Origin: Novipirellula caenicola
Lineage (GTDB): Bacteria > Planctomycetota > Planctomycetia > Pirellulales > Pirellulaceae
DNA: 64,000 nt
NCBI RefSeq assembly: GCF_039545035.1
Contig: NZ_BAABRO010000004.1
Coordinates: 496,001 to 560,000, forward strand
Reading direction: 5' to 3'
This document shows positions 9,573 through 18,322 of this stretch, piece by piece. The position numbers and the translations under genes were made by a program. The notes below the pieces were generated by a model. It was given only the letters and a program-made list of their open reading frames with translations. It was not told the DNA's origin and did no database searches. The stretch's first letter is position 1. Each line of letters begins with the position of its first letter.

Positions 9573-10640
9573 ATGCCACTGACGATTCCCCCCTGGCCTC
9601 GCCAAACCCCCGAAATCTCCAGGGCGGTGTCGCAGTGCATCGAATCAGCCGATTGGGGGAGCTACCAAAGCCAAGCAAAAAAGACGCTAATTGCGGCGTT
9701 AGAGTCGCTTTTCGAGACCCCGCACGTGCGATTGTGCTGCAGTGGAACGGCGGCAATCGAAATCTCGCTACGTGCCGCTGGGGTGACCGCCGGCGATGAA
9801 GTGATCGTGTCGGCCTTTGATTACCCAGGCAATTTTCGCTGCATCGAATTGCTGGGCGGAAAACCAGTGCTCGTGGATGTGGCTCGCGAAAATTTTGGTC
9901 CGGACGTGGATTCGGTTGCGGCCGCCGCCAGCACGCGTGTTCGCGCGGTGATTGCATCGCATCTGTATGGCCACGCCTGCGACATTGCGTCGCTACGCGA
10001 TTTGTGTGACCAACAGGGCTGGGTGCTGATCGAAGACACGTGCCAGGCCCCCGGAATGAGGGTCAACGGTAAACCGGCAGGATCGTTTGGCCATTTGGCC
10101 ACACTTAGTTTTGGCGGCAGCAAACCATTGTCCTCTGGAAATGGCGGTGCCATCTTGACCCGCGATGACCGAATGGCCGCGCGGATGGCGGCATTGCTCG
10201 ACCGCCCCAGCGAGGCGTTTCCGCTGAGTGCGTTGCAGGCCAGTGTGCTGGTTCCGCAATTGGCCGAACTGCAAAGCGACAATACGCAGCGAGACCACAT
10301 TGCTCGGCAAATTCAACAGCAACTCCAACGACAAAACTCGACACTGAAGTGCATGGCCGAGACTCGTGATGGCATCGATCCCGCCTATTACAAACTCGCA
10401 CTGCGTGCCGCTTCGTCATCGATCCGCGATCGCGTCATCGCCACCGCTGCGGAACACCATTTGCCACTTGGACATGGCTTTCGCTCGATGGCACGGTCGA
10501 GCGAGCGGCGCTGCCGCAAACCGGTCCCGCTGGATCGATCCGAAGCCCTCGCCAACGAAATCTGTGTGCTCGACCACCGAGCGCTCCTCATCGACGAAGC
10601 GGACGTTTTTGAACTCTGTCAGCTATTAGGAAATCCATGA
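9573..10640 (+). CDS. DegT/DnrJ/EryC1/StrS-family PLP-dependent aminotransferase
   Basis: 355 residues from ATG 9573; an in-frame ATG at 9525 would add 16 residues, but the family usually starts at the PPWP motif, which follows directly. Fold type I features: CCSGTAAIEISLRAAG (phosphate site), HLYGHACD, IEDTCQAPG (Asp contacting the PLP ring) and LSFGGSKPLSSGNGG with the Lys that binds PLP. These enzymes aminate keto-sugars (sugar nucleotides or cyclitols). The 3' end overlaps surE by ATGA, so the two are coupled. The substrate cannot be read from the sequence; a GnnB-like role for the lipid A sugar is one guess, given the dehydrogenase at 1-452. Confidence 0.88.
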   Translation: MPLTIPPWPRQTPEISRAVSQCIESADWGSYQSQAKKTLIAALESLFETPHVRLCCSGTAAIEISLRAAGVTAGDEVIVSAFDYPGNFRCIELLGGKPVLVDVARENFGPDVDSVAAAASTRVRAVIASHLYGHACDIASLRDLCDQQGWVLIEDTCQAPGMRVNGKPAGSFGHLATLSFGGSKPLSSGNGGAILTRDDRMAARMAALLDRPSEAFPLSALQASVLVPQLAELQSDNTQRDHIARQIQQQLQRQNSTLKCMAETRDGIDPAYYKLALRAASSSIRDRVIATAAEHHLPLGHGFRSMARSSERRCRKPVPLDRSEALANEICVLDHRALLIDEADVFELCQLLGNP

Positions 10641-11356
10641 AACTGCTGATCACCAATGATGACGGCATCGATGCCCCTGGTTTGACGGCGTTGGTCGAAT
10701 CGGTGCTTCATGCAATGGGCGACAATGTCCACGTGATTGTCGTGGCCCCCGATCGCGGACGCAGCGAGTGTGGACACAGCGTGACAACCGGACGCCCGCT
10801 TGCGGTCAAATCCGTTCGCCCGGATTGGTTCCAGATTGACGGTACCCCGGTGGATTGTGTGCGTGCCGGACTGGGCGCGTTAGCCAAAGGAGCCGACGCG
10901 GTACTTTCGGGCGTCAACGCCGGAGCAAACCTGGGGGTCGACCTACACGTCAGCGGAACGTTCGCCGCTGCGCGGGAAGCGGCAATCTCTGGAGTCCCCG
11001 CACTGGCGTTGTCGCATTACCGCCGCCCCGAGATCGAGAGAACCTGGGACCACGTCCCTCGATGGACCAAAGAAACGATCCGTGAATTCTTGCACGTGTC
11101 GCGTGAGCAACAAAATTCGCCGCTGCTGTGGAACCTGAACCTGCCCGCCATCGATCCGGAAATCGAGCAGCCGCCACGGGTGCGATGTGATGTTGATTGG
11201 GAACCAATGACACGAATAGCGCATCATCGTGAATCCGAGATCCATTTCGAAAGCGATTTCCACTCGCGACCACGCAAACCGGGACTGGATGTCGAACAAT
11301 GCTTTGGCGGCGCTATCACGCTTTCCGAGATCCATTTGGATCGACATCTGGGATGA
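10637..11356 (+). CDS. surE: 5'-nucleotidase SurE
   Basis: 239 residues, a little short of the usual 250. SurE is a metal-dependent phosphatase acting on nucleoside 5'- and 3'-monophosphates. Visible signatures: ITNDDGIDAPG with the metal-binding Asp pair at the N-terminus, APDRGRSECGHSVT, GTPVDCV, and LSGVNAGANLGVD with the metal Asn. Its ATG overlaps the stop of the aminotransferase by 4 bases. It converges on the epimerase gene with only 6 bases between. Confidence 0.95.
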   Translation: MKLLITNDDGIDAPGLTALVESVLHAMGDNVHVIVVAPDRGRSECGHSVTTGRPLAVKSVRPDWFQIDGTPVDCVRAGLGALAKGADAVLSGVNAGANLGVDLHVSGTFAAAREAAISGVPALALSHYRRPEIERTWDHVPRWTKETIREFLHVSREQQNSPLLWNLNLPAIDPEIEQPPRVRCDVDWEPMTRIAHHRESEIHFESDFHSRPRKPGLDVEQCFGGAITLSEIHLDRHLG

Positions 11357-11362
11357 CTCGTC

Positions 11363-12781
11363 TTACACCGCTTCGGATTGCAGCCGGTCACGCCCGAGCG
11401 AGTAACGCAGCGCGGCCTCGAGATCGGTAAAGCGGAATGAGTAATCCGATTGCTGCAAGACGTTCGGGATGACTCGGGTGCTCGACAACAACAACGCATC
11501 CGCCATTTCGCCGAGCGCCAATCGCAGCCCAAATGCGGGGGCTGGCACGAGTGGAGGCCGATTCAAAACACGCCCCAGCACACGGGTGAAGTCGGCGTTG
11601 GTGATCGGTTCAGGCGAGACGAAATTCACCGGCCCAGAAATCCCTTCACGCTGCACGCAGTGGTAGATCGCTCCCAGCACGTCGTCCAGCGCAATCCAGC
11701 TCCACCACTGTTTTCCGCTGCCCAATTTGCCGCCCATCATCTTGGCTGGCAACAACATCTTCTCGAGGGCGCCGCCTGCGACCGATAACACCAACCCAAA
11801 TCTGGCGTTGATGACACGAATGCCTGCATCGACCGCCGGTTGGCAAGCGGCCTCCCACTGTACGGCCACATCGGACAGAAAGTCGTCGCCAGCGTCTGAT
11901 GTCTCGTCGAGCACCATTTCACCGCGGTTACCGTAGATTCCGGTGGCCGACGCACAAACCAACACGGACGGTTTTCGCTCGAGCGAGGCAAGTGATTCAC
12001 AAAGTTGACGAGTCTTGACCACGCGGCTATCACGAATCTGCTGCTTGACCTGATCACTCCAGCGGCCTCCGGCAATCGATTTTCCGGCCAAGTGGACGAC
12101 CACATCGACTTCGCTGAACTTCTTTATTTCGTCGGCATCATCCCATGCGGCGATCGAACGACCTTGCAGGTCGCTGCTCGGATCCTGCTTGGATCGCACA
12201 ATCGGAGTCGCCTGGTGCCCCAGAAGTGTCAACAGACGCGTCAAGCCTGAGCCGACCAACCCGCTCGAACCTGAGATCGCAAATCGAAGCGGGGTAGACG
12301 GATAACGAGCAGCCAACTGCAGATCGTCCGCAGTGACGCGGTGGCGGTAGGCAAACATGGACTCAATCTTGCGACGTGCGATCGAACTACCAAAAAAACG
12401 ACCGAATGCACCCGCAGGCAGTTCGTATTCAATGGAATCGGTTAGCGAGGATCCGGTTTCCGATGGATCCCCGACGCGGTCGCGGAATTCGTGATGATGA
12501 TTCCAGCATGCAAATGGGCCAGAAACCTGGGTGTCGGCAAAATGACGGGGCGGATCATACTCGGTGTGTCGAGCGACCCAGCGAAGCGGCACTCCGGCGA
12601 AACGGGTTTTCAACACCACTTCGTTGCCGACATCCAAGCCCACGTCGCTTGATTCAACCGTCACGTGTTCCCAGGGCGGAGTCAGACGCTGCAGCGCTCC
12701 GGGCCGTTCGTGATAAGCGAATGCGTCCGCCACCGAAACGGGAAGCGGAGTGGTGACGCGGTAATGATTTTTTGAACCCAT
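11363..12781 (-). CDS. TIGR01777-family NAD(P)-binding epimerase fused to an N-terminal SRPBCC domain
   Basis: 472 residues. Residues 1 to about 150 are a START-like SRPBCC ligand-binding domain (begins with the PLPVSVADAFAYHERP type strand-helix, includes VPLRWVARHTEYDPP). From about residue 165 comes an extended-SDR Rossmann domain, ISGSSGLVGSGLTRLL, with HLAGKSIAGGRW and the SATGIYGNRGE segment carrying the YG motif, and the DUF1731-like C-terminus ending in RYSLGRD. The fusion is known in planctomycetes and some other bacteria. The substrate is unknown; SulA (YfcH) is the best-known relative of the SDR part. Confidence 0.88.
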   Translation of the reverse strand: MGSKNHYRVTTPLPVSVADAFAYHERPGALQRLTPPWEHVTVESSDVGLDVGNEVVLKTRFAGVPLRWVARHTEYDPPRHFADTQVSGPFACWNHHHEFRDRVGDPSETGSSLTDSIEYELPAGAFGRFFGSSIARRKIESMFAYRHRVTADDLQLAARYPSTPLRFAISGSSGLVGSGLTRLLTLLGHQATPIVRSKQDPSSDLQGRSIAAWDDADEIKKFSEVDVVVHLAGKSIAGGRWSDQVKQQIRDSRVVKTRQLCESLASLERKPSVLVCASATGIYGNRGEMVLDETSDAGDDFLSDVAVQWEAACQPAVDAGIRVINARFGLVLSVAGGALEKMLLPAKMMGGKLGSGKQWWSWIALDDVLGAIYHCVQREGISGPVNFVSPEPITNADFTRVLGRVLNRPPLVPAPAFGLRLALGEMADALLLSSTRVIPNVLQQSDYSFRFTDLEAALRYSLGRDRLQSEAV

Positions 12782-12894
12782 CAGCGATGATGCTTGTTTA
12801 GAAAAGGCAACGGATGTATCCCGGCCGGCAGTCTTGCACCACCGTGGTCATCGCTTCATCGTAACGTCAATGCGATGGCTTGCGGACACACCCC

Positions 12895-14028
12895 CTAGCT
12901 TTCGAGCTCAGCCAAACTCACTTCGTTCGCCATCAATCGCAATTTCTCCATCGCTCGGCTTTCGAGTTGGCGGACCCGTTCCTTGCTGATCCCGAGGCGG
13001 TCGGCCAGCGATTGTAGCGTTCGCACTTTACGATGCGGGCCAAGCGAAAAACGAGACCGAATGATCAATTTTTCCCGGCGATCGAGTTCGTCCAACATCT
13101 CGGCCAACCGTCGACGCAGCTCGTGCCAGCGGTTTTCGCTGATCGATGATTCTGATCCCTCGTCCGTCAAATCCAAGTTCATGTCCTGCAACCCGCCCAT
13201 CACCTTTTGACGTTCTTGCTGGTTCAACACCACGGTACGGTACGCATTGCGCCGGACCACTTGCGTTGCATAGGTGCTAAAGCGAAACCCGCGATCGTAG
13301 TCGAACTTCTCGACCGCTCGAATCAACGCCACGATCCCATCGCTAAGCAGTTCGTCAAACGGATTGTTTCCATTGACAAACTTTTTGACGATCGAAAACA
13401 CCAACCGCAAATTGGCTTCGACGATTCGATCGCGGTGCCAATTCGCCAATGCAATCAACCGTTCAATCAAAGCCAAACGGGCGCGGGACGGGCGTTTCGG
13501 GTTGAGTAGCCGGCGATGCACCGCAGCCTGATGAAGCAGGAAATTCATCCGCTGAAACAGCATCACCTCTTGCTCCGGCTTTAACAGCGGTGCCTCACAC
13601 AGTCGACCGAGGTGAATCGGCAGATCCGCGCCACTGCGAGAAACGATCCGTGCTCCGACCGCAGGCGTGGGATCCGCCAAATTCAGCGGCGCGGCAAACA
13701 CAATGTCGCCCTGCTTCGAGTCGGCAAAGTCCTTGTTGGCAATGAAGCTGATCTCGTGACGAAGCTGAACCTTAGTGCGACGCACCAATTCGTCTTTGTC
13801 CATCGACTCGTAGTCGGTCATGTAGGGTTCGATCGCCGCAGTTGCCGCGGATAACTCCTGCGATCGAATCCAGCTGCCCGCTCGCGCAGGTACCGGAGCC
13901 GGCTCTGCACTTGCGTGGACCGCTGGAGGATCCGACTCGCGGTCCGACGACAGACAGGAGGTCAAACGTTTTGCTGCTGCAACTTCGCTAGCCGCTGGCT
14001 CATTTGATATTGAAATGGTGGTAGTCAT
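12895..14028 (-). CDS. Sigma-70 family RNA polymerase sigma factor
   Basis: 377 residues from ATG 14028 (GTG 14037 would add three). The first 120 residues are variable and Ala/Ser-rich. A helix pair about 130-170 is followed by region 2 (EANLRLVFSIVKKF, then DELLSDGIVALIRAVEKFD, then FSTYATQVVRR, the -10 recognition helix) and region 4 at the C-terminus (DRREKLIIRSRFSL, LGISKERVRQLESRA, the -35 reading helix). It is not an ECF factor, since region 3-like sequence lies between. It resembles primary or group 2/3 sigma factors of planctomycetes. It is divergent from the B12-type regulator. Confidence 0.92.
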   Translation of the reverse strand: MTTTISISNEPAASEVAAAKRLTSCLSSDRESDPPAVHASAEPAPVPARAGSWIRSQELSAATAAIEPYMTDYESMDKDELVRRTKVQLRHEISFIANKDFADSKQGDIVFAAPLNLADPTPAVGARIVSRSGADLPIHLGRLCEAPLLKPEQEVMLFQRMNFLLHQAAVHRRLLNPKRPSRARLALIERLIALANWHRDRIVEANLRLVFSIVKKFVNGNNPFDELLSDGIVALIRAVEKFDYDRGFRFSTYATQVVRRNAYRTVVLNQQERQKVMGGLQDMNLDLTDEGSESSISENRWHELRRRLAEMLDELDRREKLIIRSRFSLGPHRKVRTLQSLADRLGISKERVRQLESRAMEKLRLMANEVSLAELES

Positions 14029-14058
14029 AAAAATCACAGGGGTTGAGTTTTCGCTTCA

Positions 14059-14099
14059 CAGCGACCGCGTTGAACAGCGACCGCGTTGAACAGCGACCG
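14059..14099. repeat. Tandem repeat, 16-bp unit, 2.6 copies
   Basis: The unit cagcgaccgcgttgaa begins at 14059, 14075 and 14091 without mismatches until the last copy breaks off. It lies in the upstream region of the sigma factor gene, about 30 bases before its start, and may vary in copy number between strains. Confidence 0.85.
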
Positions 14100-14334
14100 T
14101 AGCGCCCGGCAGCGGTACGAATCACGCGAGGCCGAAGCACCTAACGCAAAGAACAGGCCAAAACGCCCGACAGCTTACATGCACGTCTTGAACGCCAAAA
14201 CCGTTCAATACGTTAGACCGTCGCTGGTGTGTAGAAACAACAAAATAAAACACGAAAACCACCGAAAATCCGCAGCGGATGACTAGGAACCAATTAAAAA
14301 CACGTTTTTTGCTGAGTTATCGCGTCATTGCCCG

Positions 14335-14362
14335 TTGGCGAATTTGGCTCGACTCCTACAAT
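14335..14362 (+). promoter_or_regulatory. Candidate sigma-70 promoter of the B12-type regulator
   Basis: TTGGCG (14335-14340), 16 bases, then TACAAT (14357-14362). The predicted transcript would have a leader of about 130 bases containing the inverted repeat at 14388-14430. Pattern match only. Confidence 0.4.
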
Positions 14363-14387
14363 CACTGGCGATTTCTAATTCGATCGC

Positions 14388-14430
14388 AAAACGTCCTAAA
14401 CGTTCAAAACGAGTCCGGCCTGGACGTTTT
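14388..14430. promoter_or_regulatory. Inverted repeat AAAACGTCC / GGACGTTTT upstream of the B12-type regulator
   Basis: Two perfect 9-base arms (14388-14396 and 14422-14430) are separated by 25 bases, about 70 bases before the regulator start. It could be a leader hairpin ending in T residues or an operator for autoregulation. Confidence 0.4.
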
Positions 14431-14499
14431 TGGTTCAATCAAGCCCGCAGCTCACGATGGGCTCGTCGCTCAAAACTTGGCCTTTCCGGAGACAAACCC

Positions 14500-15405
14500 G
14501 TGGCGGCTCGACAACCTCATTACTCTCCCAAGCAAGTCGCCGACGCCCTTCAAGTCAGTGAATCCTCGGTCAAACGCTGGTGCGATCGCGGCACGATCCC
14601 CACCATCCGCACCGTCGGCGGCCATCGCCGCATCACTTTGGATGGGCTGCAGGTCTTTCTGTCACAGGCCGACCGCACGTTGGTCAATCCAGACGTTCTT
14701 GGACTTCCTGCCCTGATTTCCTGCCGAAAAACCGAGATTTCAGGAGCGGCAACGGACTACCAACGACAGTTCCGCAGTGCGCTGGCGGTCGGTGACGAAC
14801 CAGCGTGTCGCGAAATCCTCCATCATCAAATTGAACTTCGCCAAACCGAGCAGGGGCAAACGCGTGCCGAAATTGCGGAATTATTGATCGCCGACGCGAT
14901 GCACGGACTCGGCGAAGCGTGGTGCCGCAACGAATTGGACGTCTACCAAGAGCGTCGTGCCTGTGGGATCGCCCATCAGCTGATCACCGAACTGACCGCC
15001 ACCTTGCCGCCACCAAAATCGACGGCGTTGACCGCTGTGGGAGGGGCCCCCGAGGGCGATCACTATCAACTGCCGATGATGTTGGTCCAGCTAGCGCTTC
15101 GCGAGCTAGGCTGGAATTCGGTGTGCTTGGGGAACCATTTGCCACTGCAAAGCTTTGCTCAGGCGGCACATGACTATCAGTCGGATTTGGTCTGGTTGAG
15201 CGTTTCAGCACTGACCGACGCTGCGGCGTTTATCGCCGAAGAAACCCAATTGGCAGCCGACCTCGGCGAGCACATTCCGCTGCTGGTGGGCGGCCGAGCG
15301 CTTTGCGATGAAATTCGGCCACGGTTACGCTATACCGCTCATTGCGATAATTTGCGTCAATTCGTCGAATTAGTCGCAATGATGCAGCTAAGTCTGCGAC
15401 GCTAA
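14500..15405 (+). CDS. MerR-like transcriptional regulator with C-terminal B12-binding-type domain (CarH/LitR-like architecture)
   Basis: 301 residues from GTG 14500, which has GGAG 8 bases upstream; the longer frame from 14335 starts in the putative promoter. Residues 7-55 are a MerR/excisionase winged helix (YSPKQVADALQVSESSVKRW, then GGHRRI). Residues 85-165 resemble the helical cap of B12 domains, and 175-295 the Rossmann-like B12-binding part, with His188 in EGDHYQLP where the lower axial ligand lies. In light-sensing relatives the cap has W-x9-EH; here Trp141 is kept but the pair reads Glu151-Arg152. Cobalamin binding is therefore uncertain. It is divergent from the sigma factor gene. 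Confidence 0.85.
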   Translation: MAARQPHYSPKQVADALQVSESSVKRWCDRGTIPTIRTVGGHRRITLDGLQVFLSQADRTLVNPDVLGLPALISCRKTEISGAATDYQRQFRSALAVGDEPACREILHHQIELRQTEQGQTRAEIAELLIADAMHGLGEAWCRNELDVYQERRACGIAHQLITELTATLPPPKSTALTAVGGAPEGDHYQLPMMLVQLALRELGWNSVCLGNHLPLQSFAQAAHDYQSDLVWLSVSALTDAAAFIAEETQLAADLGEHIPLLVGGRALCDEIRPRLRYTAHCDNLRQFVELVAMMQLSLRR

Positions 15406-15434
15406 CCACCCCAACGCGATACCGAGTCAACGCG

Positions 15435-16151
15435 ATGCCAAGTGACAGTGAAGGGCCCCGGGCCGCCAATGCCTCCGACCAAGATTGGGATGCTGCCGAA
15501 ACGCAGCAAGCACCAGCGGATCGGCCTGCGATGCCGCTAGCTCGCGATATCGAACTCCCATCGCACGAGGCCGGCGTGAGCGAAGTCGATCTTAGCGAAC
15601 TTCCTGCGACTCGCATCGCTGCATCGATACGGCAACGACTTTATGCACGCTCGGTGTTTTACCCCACCTTGGCTTGGAACTTCACGCTTGGGCGAATCTT
15701 GCGAGTGCGTCGTTGGTGGGATTACATCGACCCTAGCGTCATTGTCGGAGCTTACCCGTTTGCTCGCGATGTCCCTGGGCTCTCGGCCGAAGGCGTTCGC
15801 GCGGTCGTCAATACATGCGAAGAGTATCCAGGTCCCTTGAGGGCCTACGAATCCTTTGGGATCGAACAGTTCCACATGCCGACGACCGATTTCACGCATC
15901 CGTTGCTGAAGGATGTGTGCAACGCGGTGGAGTTTGTCCAGCAGCATGTGGAGAACGAAGGTAAAGTCTATATCCACTGCAAGGCTGGCCGCGCACGAAG
16001 TGCAACCGTAGCAATTTGCTGGTTGATCAAACATCGCGGGCTGTCGATCAGCGACGCCCAGGCGGCACTGCTAGCTGCGCGGCCACACATCAATCCGCGA
16101 TTGGGACAGCGTCCCGTGGTCCAGCAATTTGCCGAACGCTGGGGCGCGTGA
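15435..16151 (+). CDS. PTPMT1-like dual-specificity phosphatase (probable phosphatidylglycerophosphate phosphatase type)
   Basis: 238 residues. The first 75 are a hydrophilic extension ending in a basic segment. The catalytic domain has the CX5R loop HCKAGRARSA (Cys182, Arg188) and the general acid Asp152 in TTDFTHP. It matches mitochondrial PTPMT1 through WWDYIDPSVIVGA, the NTCEEY segment and PHINPRLGQ near the end. PTPMT1 dephosphorylates phosphatidylglycerophosphate on the way to cardiolipin; the basic Lys-Ala-Gly-Arg loop suits an anionic lipid head. Lipid activity is inferred by homology. It starts 30 bases after the B12-type regulator, so the two may be cotranscribed. Confidence 0.88.
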   Translation: MPSDSEGPRAANASDQDWDAAETQQAPADRPAMPLARDIELPSHEAGVSEVDLSELPATRIAASIRQRLYARSVFYPTLAWNFTLGRILRVRRWWDYIDPSVIVGAYPFARDVPGLSAEGVRAVVNTCEEYPGPLRAYESFGIEQFHMPTTDFTHPLLKDVCNAVEFVQQHVENEGKVYIHCKAGRARSATVAICWLIKHRGLSISDAQAALLAARPHINPRLGQRPVVQQFAERWGA

Positions 16152-16457
16152 TTGAGCCAAAAGTTTGGCAGCGTCCCAGGCATACATTGGCACTTTCGGT
16201 ACGACCACGACCCACGTATCGACCGCCATCGACGGTGTGGTCAACGAGCCCTGCAAAGTGCCGACGATCCGCTGGGATTCTTCTCGGACCATTTCAAGCG
16301 GAGGATTCGCCGCACCGTTGTTGCGAGGCAGTGAAGCCAGTGCCGTTTTCTGCGCAGGCGTGAACTCCGTCGGACCTTCACCCACACGATTTTGTGCCTC
16401 GGCATATCCCCCCACCACACTTGCCAACAGGAATGCCGCCGTTGCGATCCGTCTCAT
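16071..16457 (-). CDS. Small secreted protein of unknown function
   Basis: 128 residues. A clear signal peptide (MRRIATAAFLLASVVGGYAEAQ) and the ribosome site GAGG 6 bases before ATG support a real gene. The mature part is about 105 residues, Pro/Ala-rich, with a hydrophobic strand VDTWVVVVPKVPMYAWDAAK. No family recognised. Its last 81 bases overlap the 3' end of the phosphatase gene on the other strand, an unusual but possible tail-to-tail overlap; the true stop is fixed by the frame. Confidence 0.62.
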   Translation of the reverse strand: MRRIATAAFLLASVVGGYAEAQNRVGEGPTEFTPAQKTALASLPRNNGAANPPLEMVREESQRIVGTLQGSLTTPSMAVDTWVVVVPKVPMYAWDAAKLLAQSRAPAFGKLLDHGTLSQSRIDVWPRS

Positions 16458-16739
16458 TTGTTACCTCAAGTGATCTTGCTAAACCGATTGTCCCTGCCAA
16501 CGCTCAGTCGCGTCATGCGGCGACTTTCGGGGGCACCATCCGGCGACTGCGGAACACCAGTCTAAGTTGCGATGCACTGGAGATCAAACTGCGGGCTCAA
16601 GATGCGTGATCACGCGGTGCAGAGACTATTGGGGGCGGTACCGATGCAATCGTGATTGTTCAAGACGGGTTTCCACCCGCAAGTTTGGCCTTGGTCACGC
16701 CCATTAAAGGCCCCGACCAATTACTTTTGGCGAGTCCAT
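16458..16739. other. Intergenic stretch, nothing recognised
   Basis: Upstream region of the small secreted protein gene. No convincing reading frame, RNA or strong promoter is seen. It ends at the glgC terminator. Confidence 0.5.
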
Positions 16740-16776
16740 AAAAAAAGGTTCACCGCATGTCACGGCGAACCCTTTG
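16740..16776 (-). terminator. Rho-independent terminator downstream of glgC
   Basis: On the minus strand the sequence reads as a stem GGGTTCGCCG / CGGTGAACC with a 7-base loop, followed by seven T residues. It begins about 80 bases after the glgC stop. Confidence 0.82.
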
Positions 16777-16856
16777 AAAAATTAACAAACTCGCGGACGA
16801 GTTGAGATGCGACCGTGCGGGACTTGAGCCTTTGCTGCCGCCTCAACTGAACTGCG

Positions 16857-18143
16857 TCAGCTTTGGTGTCCCGATTCGATCTGGCCTTCCTTGATCACAA
16901 TTGAGATGCCGTCACGGATTTGCAACGCTTCGTCTTCGCCTTGATTCTCTACCCCGGCTTGGTTGGTGATCCTGACGTTTTCGCCGATGCGACAATTCTT
17001 GTCCAAGATTGTTCCCTCGATCACGCTACCGCTGCCGATTCCCATCGGCAACACGCCCGCAGGAAGCTCGGTTTTTTCGCATTCGATATCGTCGGCTCCC
17101 ATGACCACCGAGTCCTTGATCGTGACATTGTCGCCGATCACGGTCCGCAGCCCGATCACACTGTTTTTGATCGTGACGTTATCACCAATGCGGCAACCGT
17201 CGGCGATCAAACTCGACTCAATATGCGCGTCGCCCATGATCGTCGGAGGCAGAAAACGAGGCCGGCTGTAGATCGGCGCGTTGGGGTCACGAAGTTCAAA
17301 CGGAGGTGCTTTGCCAGCGAGCGACAAATTGGCCTCGTAGAAGGCACGAATCGTTCCGATGTCTTCCCAGTAGCCATCGAACAGATGCACTTGAACCTTG
17401 TGCGATTGCAGCGACTGCGGGAAAATTCCCTTGCCAAAATCTTCGTGCGACGATTCGTTCAACAGATCGACCATCACGGATTTGTTGAAAATGTAAAGCC
17501 CCATGCTGGCCAAACAATCACGTCCGTGGCTCTCGACGCCTCGTGCATCGATCCAAGCGGGATCCATGCGTACCGTCGCCAATTCTTCTTCGGTCTGAGG
17601 CTTTTCGACAAACCCGGTCACTCGGCCAGAGTCATTCACCTGCATGATTCCCAGCGACGAAGCGTCGCCTCGCGAAACTGGAATCCCAGCGATGGTGGCA
17701 TCCGCGCCCGATTCGATATGGGTCCGCAGCATGTCGCGAAAATCCATTCGGTACAGTTGGTCCCCCGACAGGATCAGCACATGTTCGATCCAGTCCTCTT
17801 GCAGATGGACTAGATTTTTTCGCACCGCGTCGGCAGTGCCTTGGTACCAATCGGTCGACTCGTCGACCGTTTGCTGCGCGGCTAGCAATTCGACAAAACC
17901 GCCACTGAAGTGGTCAAAGTGATACGTTTGCCGCAGGTGACGATGCAAGCTTTCCGACAGAAATTGCGTCAGCACGTAAACGCGATTCAGTCCGCTGTTG
18001 ATACAGTTGCTGATCGGAATGTCGATCAAGCGATACTTGGCAGCCAACGGGACGGCGGGTTTAGCACGGATTTTCGTCAACGGAAACAAGCGAGTTCCGC
18101 GACCGCCACCCAGAATCAAAGCAATCGTATTTTTTAGGTCCAT
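16857..18143 (-). CDS. glgC: Glucose-1-phosphate adenylyltransferase (ADP-glucose pyrophosphorylase)
   Basis: 428 residues, the usual length. It makes ADP-glucose from glucose-1-phosphate and ATP, the first committed step of glycogen synthesis. The N-terminal nucleotidyltransferase domain has [15 protein letters not shown] and the [20 protein letters not shown] segment; [13 protein letters not shown] and SGDQLYRMD follow. The C-terminal quarter is a left-handed beta-helix of hexapeptide repeats ([10 protein letters not shown]). Allosteric sites cannot be judged by eye. A terminator follows it, so it is probably the end of its transcript. Confidence 0.96.
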   Translation of the reverse strand: MDLKNTIALILGGGRGTRLFPLTKIRAKPAVPLAAKYRLIDIPISNCINSGLNRVYVLTQFLSESLHRHLRQTYHFDHFSGGFVELLAAQQTVDESTDWYQGTADAVRKNLVHLQEDWIEHVLILSGDQLYRMDFRDMLRTHIESGADATIAGIPVSRGDASSLGIMQVNDSGRVTGFVEKPQTEEELATVRMDPAWIDARGVESHGRDCLASMGLYIFNKSVMVDLLNESSHEDFGKGIFPQSLQSHKVQVHLFDGYWEDIGTIRAFYEANLSLAGKAPPFELRDPNAPIYSRPRFLPPTIMGDAHIESSLIADGCRIGDNVTIKNSVIGLRTVIGDNVTIKDSVVMGADDIECEKTELPAGVLPMGIGSGSVIEGTILDKNCRIGENVRITNQAGVENQGEDEALQIRDGISIVIKEGQIESGHQS

Positions 18144-18322
18144 GACAAATCTCGTAGTTAATCCAAGTAAGAAAAGCTTCTAAGTGGCAGGTGCCCTGTC
18201 ACCCCAAAACGCACATCGCTGTCGCACGGTTTTCGTGGATTTCGAAGAGTGAAGTAGGAAAAGGGGGAGCCCGTTTTTTTAACCTGCTCGCATGCGGGCG
18301 CGAAGTGTTATTCAGGTCGGGT

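Noticed and set aside
16920-17813. 297-codon plus-strand frame opposite glgC
   Set aside because: Antisense shadow of glgC; composition mirrors the codon bias of the real gene.
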